The notes: generated by a model not told the origin, from the letters alone. Counted from the stretch's first letter, positions 34,461 through 44,111 are shown. The stretch is DNA of 64,000 nt from Aequorivita xiaoshiensis (GCF_022008395.1 NZ_JAIRBB010000001.1:186001-250000), one strand, 5' to 3'. Program-made: numbers and translations.

Positions 34461-36127
34461 TATTTACTCATTTTATCTGCCATAATTAAGGCGTTATACA
34501 AATTCACCATTTTCCCAGACTTTGAAATTTCTGAGAATGGTTTAGTGTTCGATTTTTCACCTCCTAAAATAACATTTGCAGTTGAAGTTAATCCACTATC
34601 CATTAAAATTTGCTTTACTTGAACTGCAGTTAGCTCTGGGTAGTACGAACGAATTACAGCTGCCACACCAGCAACTTCAGGGGCTGCCATAGATGTACCT
34701 TGTAAATATTCGTAAGTACTTAACGGTGTTGTTGAATAAATTTTTACACCCGGTGCAAAAACATCCACATTGTTTTTTCCGTAGTTAGAGAAGTTTGCTA
34801 CTAATTCACTTCCGTATTTATAGTTAAGCGCACCAACGGTTAAGAAAGTATCTGCCATTTCTGGACCATTGTCTAATTGATCGTTTGGATAAACATTTAC
34901 AGTATCTAAATCTAACCCGTCGTTTCCTGCTGCATTCACAATTAATACATCTTTCGAAGCAGCGTACCTAATCGCATCGTAAACCCACTCTGAATTTGGA
35001 GAGTAGTATTTTCCGAAGCTAGTATTCAAGATTTTAGCTCCATTATCTACTGCATAACGAATAGCTAATGCAATATCTTTATCGTACTCATCACCATCTG
35101 GTACTGCACGAACAGACATGATTTGAACGTTATTAGCTACACCATTCATTCCAATTCCATTGTCGCGCTGTGCTGCGATAATTCCGGCTACGTGAGTTCC
35201 GTGTTTAGCTTCTTCTCTTAATTCATCCGGCCCAGCAACATTACCATCACCGTAAATATTATCAGTGATATCGTAAGGATCGTCACCTAATACCGCACGG
35301 AAATCTTCGGTCATATTAAAATGATTCTGCTCTCTAGAATTGAAGTACTTTAACCCTCCTTCAATATTTTCGATAAGTTCTGGAATAGAATCTCCAAAGC
35401 TCAACATTTGGTTTAGCATGCCTATTTGCTGTTGCTCTTCAGCTGTAGGATTTTTAATAGCAGCTAAATCTTCTTTAGTGTAATCTTCTTTCCCTAGCTT
35501 TTTCGCCATTGCTTGATGCACTGGTTTTATTTGAGAAAGCATTTGCCCGTAACGAGCTTTATTCATATCAACTTCACCTTTTTCCTTTTCATACTCAGCT
35601 AACGCTTTTTGATAGATAGCAAATTCTGCTCTATCCGCTGCACTAATTGAAGATTCGGTTTTCCCCTCATATTTAGGCTTAAGCTTTCTGATAATACGAA
35701 CAAACTCCATATTCTCACCAGTGATATCTCCTAGGAAGTTCCATCCGTAAACATCATCTATAAAGCCATTGTTATCATCGTCAATTCCGTTACCAGGTAT
35801 TTCACCAGGATTCGTCCAAAGAACGTTTTTAAGGTCTTCGTGGTCGATATCTACACCACTGTCAATAACACCTACAATAACAGTTTTTCCTTTTCTTTTT
35901 CCAATTAATTCATTGTATGCTTTATCTACACTCATTCCAGGAATCGTATCTGCAACAAGATCCATCATTGGCCAATTTTTTAATTCGGCATCGGTTAGTG
36001 GAGCTGTTTTTAAGGGGTTTGCATCTATGTTTTCGATTGGAGTTGCAATAATTGCTGAGGCACCACCGCAGCTAGCCAATACAGTTGAAAATCCAACTGC
36101 AAGTAAAGAGATCTTAAAAATATTCAT
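34460..36127 (-). CDS. S8 subtilisin-like lipoprotein peptidase
   Basis: A 555-aa serine peptidase with a lipoprotein signal (VLASC, Cys20). The triad is visible: Asp89 in VGVIDSGVDIDHEDL, His309 in KHGTHVAGI and Ser479 in GTSMAAPEV. Between Asp and His lies an unusually long segment (about 135-300), charged and probably helical, which most subtilisins lack. First gene of a two-peptidase operon with the M1 enzyme. Both are exported, so a role in digestion or turnover of extracytoplasmic protein is likely. Confidence 0.94.
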   Translation of the reverse strand: MNIFKISLLAVGFSTVLASCGGASAIIATPIENIDANPLKTAPLTDAELKNWPMMDLVADTIPGMSVDKAYNELIGKRKGKTVIVGVIDSGVDIDHEDLKNVLWTNPGEIPGNGIDDDNNGFIDDVYGWNFLGDITGENMEFVRIIRKLKPKYEGKTESSISAADRAEFAIYQKALAEYEKEKGEVDMNKARYGQMLSQIKPVHQAMAKKLGKEDYTKEDLAAIKNPTAEEQQQIGMLNQMLSFGDSIPELIENIEGGLKYFNSREQNHFNMTEDFRAVLGDDPYDITDNIYGDGNVAGPDELREEAKHGTHVAGIIAAQRDNGIGMNGVANNVQIMSVRAVPDGDEYDKDIALAIRYAVDNGAKILNTSFGKYYSPNSEWVYDAIRYAASKDVLIVNAAGNDGLDLDTVNVYPNDQLDNGPEMADTFLTVGALNYKYGSELVANFSNYGKNNVDVFAPGVKIYSTTPLSTYEYLQGTSMAAPEVAGVAAVIRSYYPELTAVQVKQILMDSGLTSTANVILGGEKSNTKPFSEISKSGKMVNLYNALIMADKMSK

Positions 36128-36150
36128 TTTATAGTAATTTAATTAAAGTG

Positions 36151-37011
36151 TTAGTTAAAGAATTCTGTTAGGGAAAAAGTTTCGTTAAGTCGAACTCCTT
36201 TTTCGGTATTTTTTACTGTAATTATTGGGTTATGCGCATCGTGTTCTAGAAAAAGATAGAAATTATTTTCTGCTGCTTTGCTCAGAAATTTTTCTTTTTC
36301 GGGAAGGGTTAATAGCGGTCTTGTATCATACCCCATTACAAACGGAAGTGGCAAATGACCAGCTGTAGGAAGCAAATCTGCCATAAAAACCAACGTTTTT
36401 CCTTTGTAGTTTATATGCGGAATCATTTGTTTGTCGGTATGACCATCAACGTAAAGAATTCCGAAGTCAAGCTCTTTAGCTTCTGAAAAGTCTGACGTTG
36501 GCTGCTCGACAAATTTTAGCTGCCCGCTTTCTTGCATTGGCAGAATATTTTCCTTCAGAAATGAAGCTTGCTCACGTCTATTAGGCTCTGTAGCCCATTT
36601 CCAATGGTCTTTATTGCTCCAGTATGTCGCGTTTTTAAAAGCAGTTTCATACCCTGTTCGGTCTTTATTCCACTGAACACCACCACCACAATGATCGAAG
36701 TGTAGATGCGTCATAAAAACATCGGTAATATCATCCCGATGAAACCCGTGTTTCTTTAAAGAGCTGTCAAGATTGTGGTCGCCCCATCTAAAGTAATAAC
36801 CGAAAAATTTTTCGCTCTGTTTGTCACCCATTCCGGTGTCAATAAGCGTTAATCGATCGCCATTTTCAATAAGAAGACAACGCGCAGCGATATCAATCAT
36901 ATTATTTTGGTCCGCAGGATTCGTCCTGGTCCATAAGGTTTTTGGTACAACGCCGAACATTGCACCGCCATCTAATTTAAAATTACCGGCTTCAATTGGA
37001 AATAGTTGCAT
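36151..37011 (-). CDS. Metallo-beta-lactamase-fold hydrolase
   Basis: A 286-aa MBL-fold enzyme. The metal site THLHFDHCGG (HxHxDH, near 100-108), a late VDGHTDKQM and FMADLLPTAGH give the expected ligands. Overall layout (N-terminal GGAMFGVVPK, ENGDRLTLIDTGMGD) resembles the AttM/AHL-lactonase and AidC-like branch, so a quorum-signal lactonase is possible but unproven. The frame is open to 37065, yet the ATG at 37011 (MQLFPIEAGNFK) matches family N-termini and avoids the promoter area. Confidence 0.88.
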   Translation of the reverse strand: MQLFPIEAGNFKLDGGAMFGVVPKTLWTRTNPADQNNMIDIAARCLLIENGDRLTLIDTGMGDKQSEKFFGYYFRWGDHNLDSSLKKHGFHRDDITDVFMTHLHFDHCGGGVQWNKDRTGYETAFKNATYWSNKDHWKWATEPNRREQASFLKENILPMQESGQLKFVEQPTSDFSEAKELDFGILYVDGHTDKQMIPHINYKGKTLVFMADLLPTAGHLPLPFVMGYDTRPLLTLPEKEKFLSKAAENNFYLFLEHDAHNPIITVKNTEKGVRLNETFSLTEFFN

Positions 37012-37150
37012 AATTTGAAGAAATGAGTTGCAAAATAACAAAAGCGTTACACTCCTAAGGTCCAAGTAAAAATAATTATACTATTTTTAACAAATTATTC
37101 TTTTTCAGTGGAAGAGAAAATTTTTTAATTTGCCAAAACCCCGTTTTTTT

Positions 37151-39019
37151 ATGGTAGAACTTGCAGGAATTATAATTTTAGGAATATTGGCCCAGTGGGT
37201 AGCTTGGAAATTTAAAATACCTGCCATTTTACCTTTAATTATGATTGGCCTCTTGGTAGGACCAATTTCTACACTTATTTCGGCTGATGGAACTCAATGG
37301 CTTCAGCCTATTTGGAATGGAGAAAAAGGACTCTTCCCCGGGGAGAATCTCTTCTATTTTGTATCACTAGCGGTAGGAATTATACTTTTTGAAGGAGGAT
37401 TAACGCTCAAACGCGATGAGATTTCTAAAGTAGGGCCCGCAATCGGTAAGCTTATTAGTATTGGTGCGGCGATTACTTTTATTGGAGCAGGAGTTGCAGC
37501 CCATTATGTTTTCGGATTAGACTGGAGAATTTCGTTTCTATTTTCAGCATTAATTATTGTTACAGGCCCTACGGTTATTTCGCCTATTTTAAGAAATATT
37601 CCTCTGAAAAAAGACGTTGCTGCCGTATTGCGTTGGGAAGGTATTTTAATTGACCCTATTGGTGCTCTTGTAGCTGTACTTGTTTATGAATTTATTAGCG
37701 TAGAAGGCGATTCGGGCTATACAAAACAAGCATTACTCGACTTCGGAAAAATTGTATTAATAGGGATGTCTTTTGGTATTACCGCGGGATATGCGCTTTA
37801 TTTTGCCATTAAAAAGAAACTTGTACCTCATTATCTCTCTAATGTAGTTGCGCTCTCTATGGTTATGGCAGTATTCGTAATCAGCGATTTGTTTGCACAT
37901 GAATCTGGTTTATTAGCCGTGGTAGTAATGGGAATGTTTTTAGGAAACAGCGACCTTCCTAGCCTTAAAGAACTTCTGTATTTTAAAGAATCACTTAGTG
38001 TCTTGTTAGTATCGATTTTATTTATTCTACTTGCCGCAAATATTAGTATTGAAGATTTGCTCCTTGTTTACAATTGGAAAACTGCAATATTATTGGCTAT
38101 CATCATATTCCTACTTCGTCCTTTATCAGTTTTTGCCAGTACAACTAGATCCTCGTTAAAGGTAAATGAAAAACTATTTATAAGTTGGGTGGGACCTCGA
38201 GGAATTGTTGCCGCAGGTATTTCTTCATTATTTGGAACTAAACTTGTTACAAAAGGTGTTGTGGGTGCTGAATACATCACTCCATTAGTTTTTGCTGTGG
38301 TTTTAATTACAGTAATTTTAAACGCAACTACTGCCAGATTAGTTGCTGGATGGATGGGAGTTTACCTTAAAAAATCTGAAGGTATTTTAATTGTAGGGGC
38401 TTCAAAAGCTTCTAGGTTAATTGCTACCTATTTACATAAAAACGAACGACATGTAGTGTTAGTAGATTCTAACCAGCTAAATATTAATAGAGCTAAAGAA
38501 TTAGGACTAGAAGCCTTTACTGCAAATATCTATACCGATGATTTAACAGACAATATAGAGTTAAATGATGTAGGATATATACTAGCCATGACGGGGAGCG
38601 ACGAAATTAACAAGCAAGCAATTAACCGCTTTGAAAAATATTTTGGTGAAAATGGAACATTTAGGCTAATTACCTCAGACGAAATGAAGAAGAACAAAAA
38701 CTTATCGATTAAAGAATTGTTCTCTTACACTCACGATTATTCTCGCTTTGCGCAAGTTGCCCAAGAATTCCCGTCTATACAAGAAATTCCTGTCGAAAAT
38801 CACAATCAGTTCTTAAGAGTACTTAATATTGTTGGTGAAGATAAAAATGCAATCCCGCTATTCTTAAAACGTCCAGATGGGTTTTTAGACCTGATTACTT
38901 CCCCTACTGAATTAGAAACTGAAGAAGGAAGTAATTTAGTTTACTTAGGAAAACCTATGGATTTTGAAGATGTAGTTAATGCTACGCGTTCAGAAAACGA
39001 AGGGAAATCTGAGAAATAA
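37151..39019 (+). CDS. Cation:proton antiporter (CPA1) with RCK-type nucleotide-binding domain
   Basis: A 622-aa inner-membrane antiporter. About 12-13 TM helices span 1-400, with the conserved FEGGLTLKRDEI and GPTVISPIL (ion-binding region). A cytosolic TrkA-N/RCK-like Rossmann domain follows (about 412-520, ILIVGASKASRLIATYL), then a C-terminal tail. It exchanges Na+ or K+ for H+ and is likely gated by NAD(H) or redox through the RCK domain. The frame is open to a TTG at 37130, but the ATG at 37151 gives the usual N-terminus. Divergent from the MBL hydrolase. Confidence 0.92.
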   Translation: MVELAGIIILGILAQWVAWKFKIPAILPLIMIGLLVGPISTLISADGTQWLQPIWNGEKGLFPGENLFYFVSLAVGIILFEGGLTLKRDEISKVGPAIGKLISIGAAITFIGAGVAAHYVFGLDWRISFLFSALIIVTGPTVISPILRNIPLKKDVAAVLRWEGILIDPIGALVAVLVYEFISVEGDSGYTKQALLDFGKIVLIGMSFGITAGYALYFAIKKKLVPHYLSNVVALSMVMAVFVISDLFAHESGLLAVVVMGMFLGNSDLPSLKELLYFKESLSVLLVSILFILLAANISIEDLLLVYNWKTAILLAIIIFLLRPLSVFASTTRSSLKVNEKLFISWVGPRGIVAAGISSLFGTKLVTKGVVGAEYITPLVFAVVLITVILNATTARLVAGWMGVYLKKSEGILIVGASKASRLIATYLHKNERHVVLVDSNQLNINRAKELGLEAFTANIYTDDLTDNIELNDVGYILAMTGSDEINKQAINRFEKYFGENGTFRLITSDEMKKNKNLSIKELFSYTHDYSRFAQVAQEFPSIQEIPVENHNQFLRVLNIVGEDKNAIPLFLKRPDGFLDLITSPTELETEEGSNLVYLGKPMDFEDVVNATRSENEGKSEK

Positions 39020-39055
39020 TTTTACAATACTTACGTTTTAGATAAACACAAAAAA

Positions 39056-39283
39056 ATGCGAAGAGTCTACTTTTTTGCGGTATTAATTTGCAGTCTTTCA
39101 GTTTTCTCTTGTAAAAAAGATGACGGAAAGTCATGTACTACTTGTTCTTCATCCGTAACCTCAGACTTTGAAGTGTGTGAAGAAGCCAATGGAAATGCCT
39201 CCGTTAACGGTCAAGACACTGGAACTAGCTATGCTAGATACATTACAGACCTAGAAGCCACTGGAGCGAGTTGTGGAAATTAA
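39056..39283 (+). CDS. Small cysteine-containing lipoprotein
   Basis: A 75-aa protein with signal peptide and lipobox SVFSC (Cys19). The mature part is short with a CTTC pair, a further Cys in FEVCEEANG and one in the last residues (GASCGN). Such small lipoproteins are common in Flavobacteria; the function is unknown. It begins 36 bp after the antiporter gene and may be co-transcribed. The four cysteines of the mature part suggest disulphides or metal binding (inference). Confidence 0.65.
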   Translation: MRRVYFFAVLICSLSVFSCKKDDGKSCTTCSSSVTSDFEVCEEANGNASVNGQDTGTSYARYITDLEATGASCGN

Positions 39284-39311
39284 ACTTATTATTTATCTAA
39301 ATTTCAAAAAA

Positions 39312-39653
39312 TTAGGCATTTTTAAGGAATGTCCTTAAAAAATCAATTTCTTCTTTTAAAGAATTAATATGCTCTTTATCAGCTTGAACATGTGTTTCAA
39401 CATTATAAGCAGATGCAGTTTCATTATGTTGTTGGTTAATGATTCTAGCATTTTTTTCATCAAATAGAAATGAAACTGATATAACTATAACTTCGGCTAT
39501 TTTTTTAAGCTTAGGCACATTTAATCGATTATCATCTTTTTCTAATCTTCCATAATTTGATTGAGTAACTTCTAATTCGGACGCCATTGCATCCTGTGAT
39601 ATACTTAGGTTCTCTCTCATTTTTCTGATCTTATTGCCTATTACGTTATTCAT
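39312..39653 (-). CDS. XRE-family transcriptional regulator
   Basis: A 113-aa DNA-binding protein. A helix-turn-helix of the Cro/CI type covers about 5-60 (KIRKMRENLSISQDAMASEL, then VTQSNYGRLEKDDNRLNVPK). A C-terminal helix (about 90-112) is predicted to form a coiled coil for dimerisation. It is divergent from the lipoprotein gene at 39758, and the 104-bp gap holds an inverted repeat that could be its operator. It opens the small accessory region of this window. Confidence 0.88.
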   Translation of the reverse strand: MNNVIGNKIRKMRENLSISQDAMASELEVTQSNYGRLEKDDNRLNVPKLKKIAEVIVISVSFLFDEKNARIINQQHNETASAYNVETHVQADKEHINSLKEEIDFLRTFLKNA

Positions 39654-39693
39654 ATTATAAATTATTTAAGTACGAATAGAATTGAAGTAATTA

Positions 39694-39710
39694 AAATGTG
39701 AATTACATTT
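39694..39710. promoter_or_regulatory. Candidate operator between XRE gene and lipoprotein gene
   Basis: Inverted repeat AAATGT-gaatt-ACATTT centred in the divergent intergenic region. The size and position suit a Cro/CI-like dimer site; there is no direct evidence of binding. Confidence 0.3.
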
Positions 39711-39757
39711 ATAGGTTTTTTGTGAAATATTTGTTAAACTAATTTAATACAAATATT

Positions 39758-40948
39758 ATGAAAAAAATTATCCTTTTACTCTTAATAACTTTAGTTGCTT
39801 GCTCTAAGCAAGACAGCATTTCTGATAAGGAGCTAGCTACCGAAGTTGAAATAGTCAACAATATTGATTATTACGATAAAGCCTACATAGAAGAAGCTTC
39901 TTTAAGTGAACAATTAGAATACAAACGTTATCATCTAAAAAAAGTAGCTAATTGGCTAATGAAAAACAAATCTGATCTTTATGAAGTAATTTCAACTGAA
40001 TTAAAAATAAATAATAACAGTAAGAGATTTCTAGTTAGTGATATCGTACAAGAAATGGTTTTAAGAAAATCTGGTAACATATGGAATAATGTTGATCTTA
40101 ATTTTTCACTAACCGCATTCGAAAATTTAGATAACGATAGCGCATACCCTACTGTGTTCTTTCCAAATACATCGAAATATACTGATGAAAATCGATCTCC
40201 CTATGATGATTCTAAGCAACTTTACGCCATAAAGGATTATGATGAAGTAAATGAAAAAGAAATAATGGTCGGATATCAAGAAAACGCAAATAATGAATTA
40301 GAGGAGATTAATGAGCCAGTAGTTCCAAGTATAGCAGAGGAGTCTGAAATAATTGTGCTGAATATTGGACCGTGCACAGGTACAGATCCTATTGGTGAAT
40401 TAAGAGGTCTGGGATGTAATTCCGGAGGCGGCGGAGGCGGCGGAGGTCAAGGCTTAGACAGGCATTATATCCGAAATATGACAGTTAGAGAAAATAAAGA
40501 ACCTTGGCCAGAGAGATCAGATGTAACCTTAGTCGGTTTTAAAACTTTGGGATTACCTTATGATAACGGTCCTTGTGGCTATAGTATAACTGGTGCTTCG
40601 GACTGTTTGAATGAACCAGAAGGAAGATATATTCAGGAATTTAAAAGAAAATGGATAAGAAATGAAAACCAACAAACTATAAATCATGTAATAGATGCTT
40701 ATCCGAACCCTAATAATGTTGATATGTATTTTGCTTTAGTTATTTTTGAAAGAGATAATTGGCCTGCAAGTAAACGTACCGTCGGTATTGATTTTCCGAA
40801 TGGAGTTACCAGAACAGCTCAATTTAGAAGTTGGGATTCTGAATATAATAAAGTTTTAGTAAAAAACAAAAGTGCCAGTCAAGGTGTTTCGAAGATAGAT
40901 GGTTATTCAGTAGATAATTCTACGATTAGATATAATCTGGGAGATTAA
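39758..40948 (+). CDS. Unrecognised lipoprotein with polyglycine linker
   Basis: A 396-aa protein with lipoprotein signal (LVAC, Cys15). The N-terminal part (about 25-215) is acidic and helical. A run of eight glycines (about 223-230) separates it from a C-terminal domain with cysteines (GPCGYSITGASDCLNEPEG) and aromatic residues (DMYFALVIFERDNW). The Gly run is encoded by a 9-bp tandem repeat (40424-40446). I recognise no family. An exported beta-barrel-like protein follows 56 bp downstream, but a terminator-like hairpin lies between them. Probably accessory. Confidence 0.75.
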   Translation: MKKIILLLLITLVACSKQDSISDKELATEVEIVNNIDYYDKAYIEEASLSEQLEYKRYHLKKVANWLMKNKSDLYEVISTELKINNNSKRFLVSDIVQEMVLRKSGNIWNNVDLNFSLTAFENLDNDSAYPTVFFPNTSKYTDENRSPYDDSKQLYAIKDYDEVNEKEIMVGYQENANNELEEINEPVVPSIAEESEIIVLNIGPCTGTDPIGELRGLGCNSGGGGGGGGQGLDRHYIRNMTVRENKEPWPERSDVTLVGFKTLGLPYDNGPCGYSITGASDCLNEPEGRYIQEFKRKWIRNENQQTINHVIDAYPNPNNVDMYFALVIFERDNWPASKRTVGIDFPNGVTRTAQFRSWDSEYNKVLVKNKSASQGVSKIDGYSVDNSTIRYNLGD

Positions 40949-40959
40949 TTAATAAAATT

Positions 40960-40991
40960 ACCCGTGTGTTAAAAATTAATACACGGGTTTT
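40960..40991 (+). terminator. Terminator-like hairpin
   Basis: ACCCGTGT / ACACGGGT stem (extended by TT/AA pairs) with an A-rich loop, followed by TTTTA, between the two accessory genes. Confidence 0.7.
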
Positions 40992-41004
40992 ATAAAGTAA
41001 AAAC

Positions 41005-41676
41005 ATGTATAAATACCTATTGTTATTTTCAATTTTTTTTGTGACAAATATAACCTTTGCACAAAGTAATTATACTACAGATGATAGGAAAGGCAAACTT
41101 TTTTTCAAAGCAGGTAGTGATTATCGTATAACCCCCATTTATGATGGAATTAAATTAAAAGAAGATATTCTTCGAACAAGCATAGATAGTCAGAACAGTG
41201 GAGCTGCTATTTTTTATGGAGTGGAGTTTTTCCCTTGGAAGAATTTAAGCATTAATTTTAATCATTCTTTTCATTATACATTATTTTATCTTGAATCTTT
41301 TGATGGGAGTGAAGATGATCTTGGAGGAGAAGCATCAGTAAATGAACTGTTTTATGATTTTCATTTTTTCATCAATTATTATTTCAAAATATTTGATGAG
41401 TCAGAAATATTTATAAGATTAGGTAAATCCATGATGAATAGAAATTCAAATTATACGACCAATGAAGCTTTATACGATGATAATGGAAATTTGGCGATAG
41501 GAATATCTAGTCAGGGAAACTTTAATTTTTCTCCTTACAATGCAGGGCTTGGTTTTAAGAAAAATAAAGTAGAAGTTTTATTAGGTATATATTCTACATC
41601 GATCACACCGTATCTCGTAGGTGAAGATTTTATTATTCCTTACTTTAACTTAGCATATACTATCGGTAAAATGTGA
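41005..41676 (+). CDS. Unrecognised exported protein, probable outer-membrane beta barrel
   Basis: A 223-aa protein with a signal peptide (about 1-20, NITFAQ). The rest alternates polar and aromatic residues in a pattern of amphipathic strands (GVEFFPWKNLSINFNHSF, FHFFINYYFKIF, FIIPYFNLAYTIGKM) typical of small outer-membrane barrels, here about eight strands. I recognise no family. It follows the polyglycine lipoprotein and may act with it, although a hairpin terminator lies between. Confidence 0.7.
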   Translation: MYKYLLLFSIFFVTNITFAQSNYTTDDRKGKLFFKAGSDYRITPIYDGIKLKEDILRTSIDSQNSGAAIFYGVEFFPWKNLSINFNHSFHYTLFYLESFDGSEDDLGGEASVNELFYDFHFFINYYFKIFDESEIFIRLGKSMMNRNSNYTTNEALYDDNGNLAIGISSQGNFNFSPYNAGLGFKKNKVEVLLGIYSTSITPYLVGEDFIIPYFNLAYTIGKM

Positions 41677-41740
41677 TACTAACTTATTATAAAATTAGTT
41701 TTTCATCAAAGAGCGTGAACGAGTTTTGTATTTTTAATTC

Positions 41741-41772
41741 AATTCACGGATTATAACTTTTATTCGTGAATT
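41741..41772. repeat. Inverted repeat AATTCACG / CGTGAATT
   Basis: Eight-base arms separated by 16 nt. The words ATTCGTG and CACGAAT recur about 150 bp further on in the hairpin at 41896-41947, suggesting copies of one dispersed intergenic element. Confidence 0.6.
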
Positions 41773-41892
41773 ATATTATCTTCAGATTACGATAAGGAAG
41801 CAAAATTTTCACACTTCAACCTCCTCAACAAGGCCAACCAACAAACCATTGAAGGTTTTATGGAAAAAGGGGTTTGGAAAATTGGGGTCTAA
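41770..41892 (+). pseudogene. Gene remnant: C-terminal 40-codon fragment
   Basis: A 40-codon open frame lies between an in-frame TGA and a TAA, with no start codon until near its end. The peptide (DYDKEAKFSHFNLLNKANQ, then QTIEGFMEKGVWKIGV) has the composition of a real protein C-terminus and not of surrounding intergenic DNA. A terminator-like hairpin follows directly. Most likely the 3' end of a gene whose 5' part was deleted. I cannot name the family. Confidence 0.5.
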
Positions 41893-41895
41893 AAC

Positions 41896-41947
41896 AAAAG
41901 CCACCAATACACGAATTACTTATAAATTCTTGTATTCGTGGCTTTTT
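41896..41947. terminator. Long imperfect hairpin, terminator between remnant and lepA
   Basis: AAAAGCCAC ... GTGGCTTTTT with an inner arm pair AATACAcGAATT / AATTCtTGTATT (one mismatch). The arms are flanked by A- and T-runs, so it could stop both directions. Confidence 0.75.
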
Positions 41948-42002
41948 ATATTTTAATTGAATTAGGGCCATCAGTCACCCAGCATCAGACATCTAGCACT
42001 GT

Positions 42003-43799
42003 TTAATCATTCAACTTAAGTACCGCCATAAACGCTTCTTGTGGAATCTCTACATTCCCTACTTGACGCATACGCTTTTTACCTTTCTTCTGCTTTTCAA
42101 GAAGTTTACGCTTTCTAGAAATATCACCCCCATAACATTTTGCGGTAACATCCTTTCTAAGTGCTTTCACCGTTTCACGAGCAATAATTTTTGCTCCAAT
42201 AGCAGCTTGAATAGGAATATCAAATTGTTGTCTTGGGATTAGTTCGCGAAGTTTTTCGCAAATTTTCTTTCCAATATCATAAGCATTATCTCGGTGAAGC
42301 AAAGCAGAAAGTGCATCTACAACGTTTCCATTTAATAACACATCTACCTTAACTAAGTGAGATTGACGCATTCCTATTGGAGAATAATCGAAGGAAGCAT
42401 ACCCTTTAGAAACTGTTTTTAATCGATCGTAAAAGTCGAAAACAATCTCTGCCAAAGGCATATCAAAAGTTAGCTCTACACGTTCGGTAGTTAAATATGT
42501 CTGATTTGTAATTTCACCTCTCTTTTCAATACAAAGAGACATTACAGAACCAACAAAATCTGACTTTGTAATAATTGTGGCCTTTATAAATGGTTCCTCT
42601 ACTCTATTTAAAGTTGAAGGTTCCGGTAAGTCGGAAGGGTTATTCACCAAAATTGGTGTATCCGGCTCTTTATTAGTAAATGCATGATATGATACGTTTG
42701 GCACGGTAGTAATTACCGTCATGTCAAACTCTCTTTCCAATCTTTCTTGAATAATCTCTAAGTGGAGCATTCCCAAGAAACCACAACGGAAACCAAATCC
42801 AAGGGCTGCAGAACTTTCAGGAATAAATATTAAAGAAGCATCATTCAACTGAAGTTTTTCCATAGAGTTTCTCAACTCTTCATAATCCTCAGTATCTACA
42901 GGATAAATTCCAGCAAAAACCATAGGTTTTACATCTTCGAACCCTTCAATCATATTAACTGTAGGATTTTTTGAATCGGTAATGGTATCACCTACCTTTA
43001 CTTCTTTAGCCTCTTTGATTCCTGTAATTAAATATCCAACATCTCCAGCTTTAATCGAATCTTTTGGAAGTTGCTTTAATTTTAAAGTTCCAACTTCATC
43101 GGCGTAATAACTTTTTCCGGTGGCCATAAATTTTATGTGCTGCCCTTTTTTTATTTCACCATTTAAAACTCTAAAGTATGTTTCAACACCACGGAATGGA
43201 TTGTAAACAGAATCGAATATCAAAGCTTGTAAGGGCTCATCCAATACTCCTGTTGGTGGTGGAATTCGCTCGATAATAGCGCTCAGTATTTCTTCAATAC
43301 CAAGCCCTGTTTTTGCACTAGCTGGAATCACCTCTTCTGGCTTACACCCTAGAAGGTCTACAATATCATCGGTAACCTCCTCAACATTAGCCGAAGGAAG
43401 ATCTACTTTGTTTAATACTGGAATAATCTCCAAATCATTTTCTAGCGCTAAGTATAAATTAGAAATCGTTTGCGCTTGAATACTTTGTGCTGCATCTACA
43501 ATTAGTAATGCGCCTTCACAGGCAGCAATAGATCGAGAAACTTCGTACGAGAAATCAACGTGCCCAGGAGTGTCAATTAAGTTTAATACGTATTGCTCAC
43601 CCTTGTACATATAGTCCATCTGTATCGCGTGACTTTTAATAGTAATTCCACGCTCGCGCTCCAAGTCCATACTATCTAATAGTTGCGCTTGTTTCTCACG
43701 ACTAGTAACGGAACCTGTGGCGTCCAATAGTCGGTCGGCCAAAGTACTTTTCCCGTGGTCAATATGCGCTATAATACAAAAGTTTCTAATGTTCTTCAT
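42003..43799 (-). CDS. lepA: Elongation factor 4 (LepA)
   Basis: A ribosomal GTPase that back-translocates or helps assemble ribosomes. The 598-aa length is standard. G1 is [14 protein letters not shown] (11-24), then the RERGITIKS switch I, DTPGHVDF and NKVDLPSA; the LepA-specific C-terminal domain ends with [18 protein letters not shown] and [13 protein letters not shown]. It is a single-gene unit with a TATATTTG box upstream. Confidence 0.98.
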   Translation of the reverse strand: MKNIRNFCIIAHIDHGKSTLADRLLDATGSVTSREKQAQLLDSMDLERERGITIKSHAIQMDYMYKGEQYVLNLIDTPGHVDFSYEVSRSIAACEGALLIVDAAQSIQAQTISNLYLALENDLEIIPVLNKVDLPSANVEEVTDDIVDLLGCKPEEVIPASAKTGLGIEEILSAIIERIPPPTGVLDEPLQALIFDSVYNPFRGVETYFRVLNGEIKKGQHIKFMATGKSYYADEVGTLKLKQLPKDSIKAGDVGYLITGIKEAKEVKVGDTITDSKNPTVNMIEGFEDVKPMVFAGIYPVDTEDYEELRNSMEKLQLNDASLIFIPESSAALGFGFRCGFLGMLHLEIIQERLEREFDMTVITTVPNVSYHAFTNKEPDTPILVNNPSDLPEPSTLNRVEEPFIKATIITKSDFVGSVMSLCIEKRGEITNQTYLTTERVELTFDMPLAEIVFDFYDRLKTVSKGYASFDYSPIGMRQSHLVKVDVLLNGNVVDALSALLHRDNAYDIGKKICEKLRELIPRQQFDIPIQAAIGAKIIARETVKALRKDVTAKCYGGDISRKRKLLEKQKKGKKRMRQVGNVEIPQEAFMAVLKLND

Positions 43800-43828
43800 A
43801 AATTAATCCTTCTTCGTGCTACGAATTG

Positions 43829-43836
43829 CAAATATA
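43829..43836 (-). promoter_or_regulatory. -7 box of lepA promoter
   Basis: TATATTTG on the minus strand, 29 bp upstream of the ATG; no clear -33 element. Confidence 0.5.
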
Positions 43837-43910
43837 GATTAAAAGAGTGATTATTTTAGTTATGATGCAGTAGTTAATAATAATTTCATTTGTAGAACTA
43901 TTTTTAATAA

Positions 43911-44076
43911 AACAGCATAAGACTTTTAGGCGTGAGACATAAGACCTAAAAAATATTACATAAAATTAGTGCATTCTAAAAATAAATAACAACAAAACAC
44001 TATACACCAGTATTTTACAGGTCAAATCTTATGTCTTACGTCCTTTAGCGAAGCATCCTTAAGTCTTAGTAATGCA
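43911..44076. repeat. Intergenic element with TAAGAC-type words in inverted arrangement
   Basis: In the 332-bp gap between lepA and dusB, AGGCGTGAGACATAAGA (43928-43944) is mirrored by TCTTATGTCTTACGTCCT (44027-44044), with one mismatch and one indel. Further GACTT/AAGTC words flank both arms. No coding potential is seen. Confidence 0.65.
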
Positions 44077-44103
44077 ATAATGATTTATTATACTGATATT
44101 TAC

Positions 44104-44111
44104 TACTTTTG
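44104..44111 (+). promoter_or_regulatory. -7 box of dusB promoter
   Basis: TACTTTTG, 20 bp upstream of the TTG start of dusB. Confidence 0.5.
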
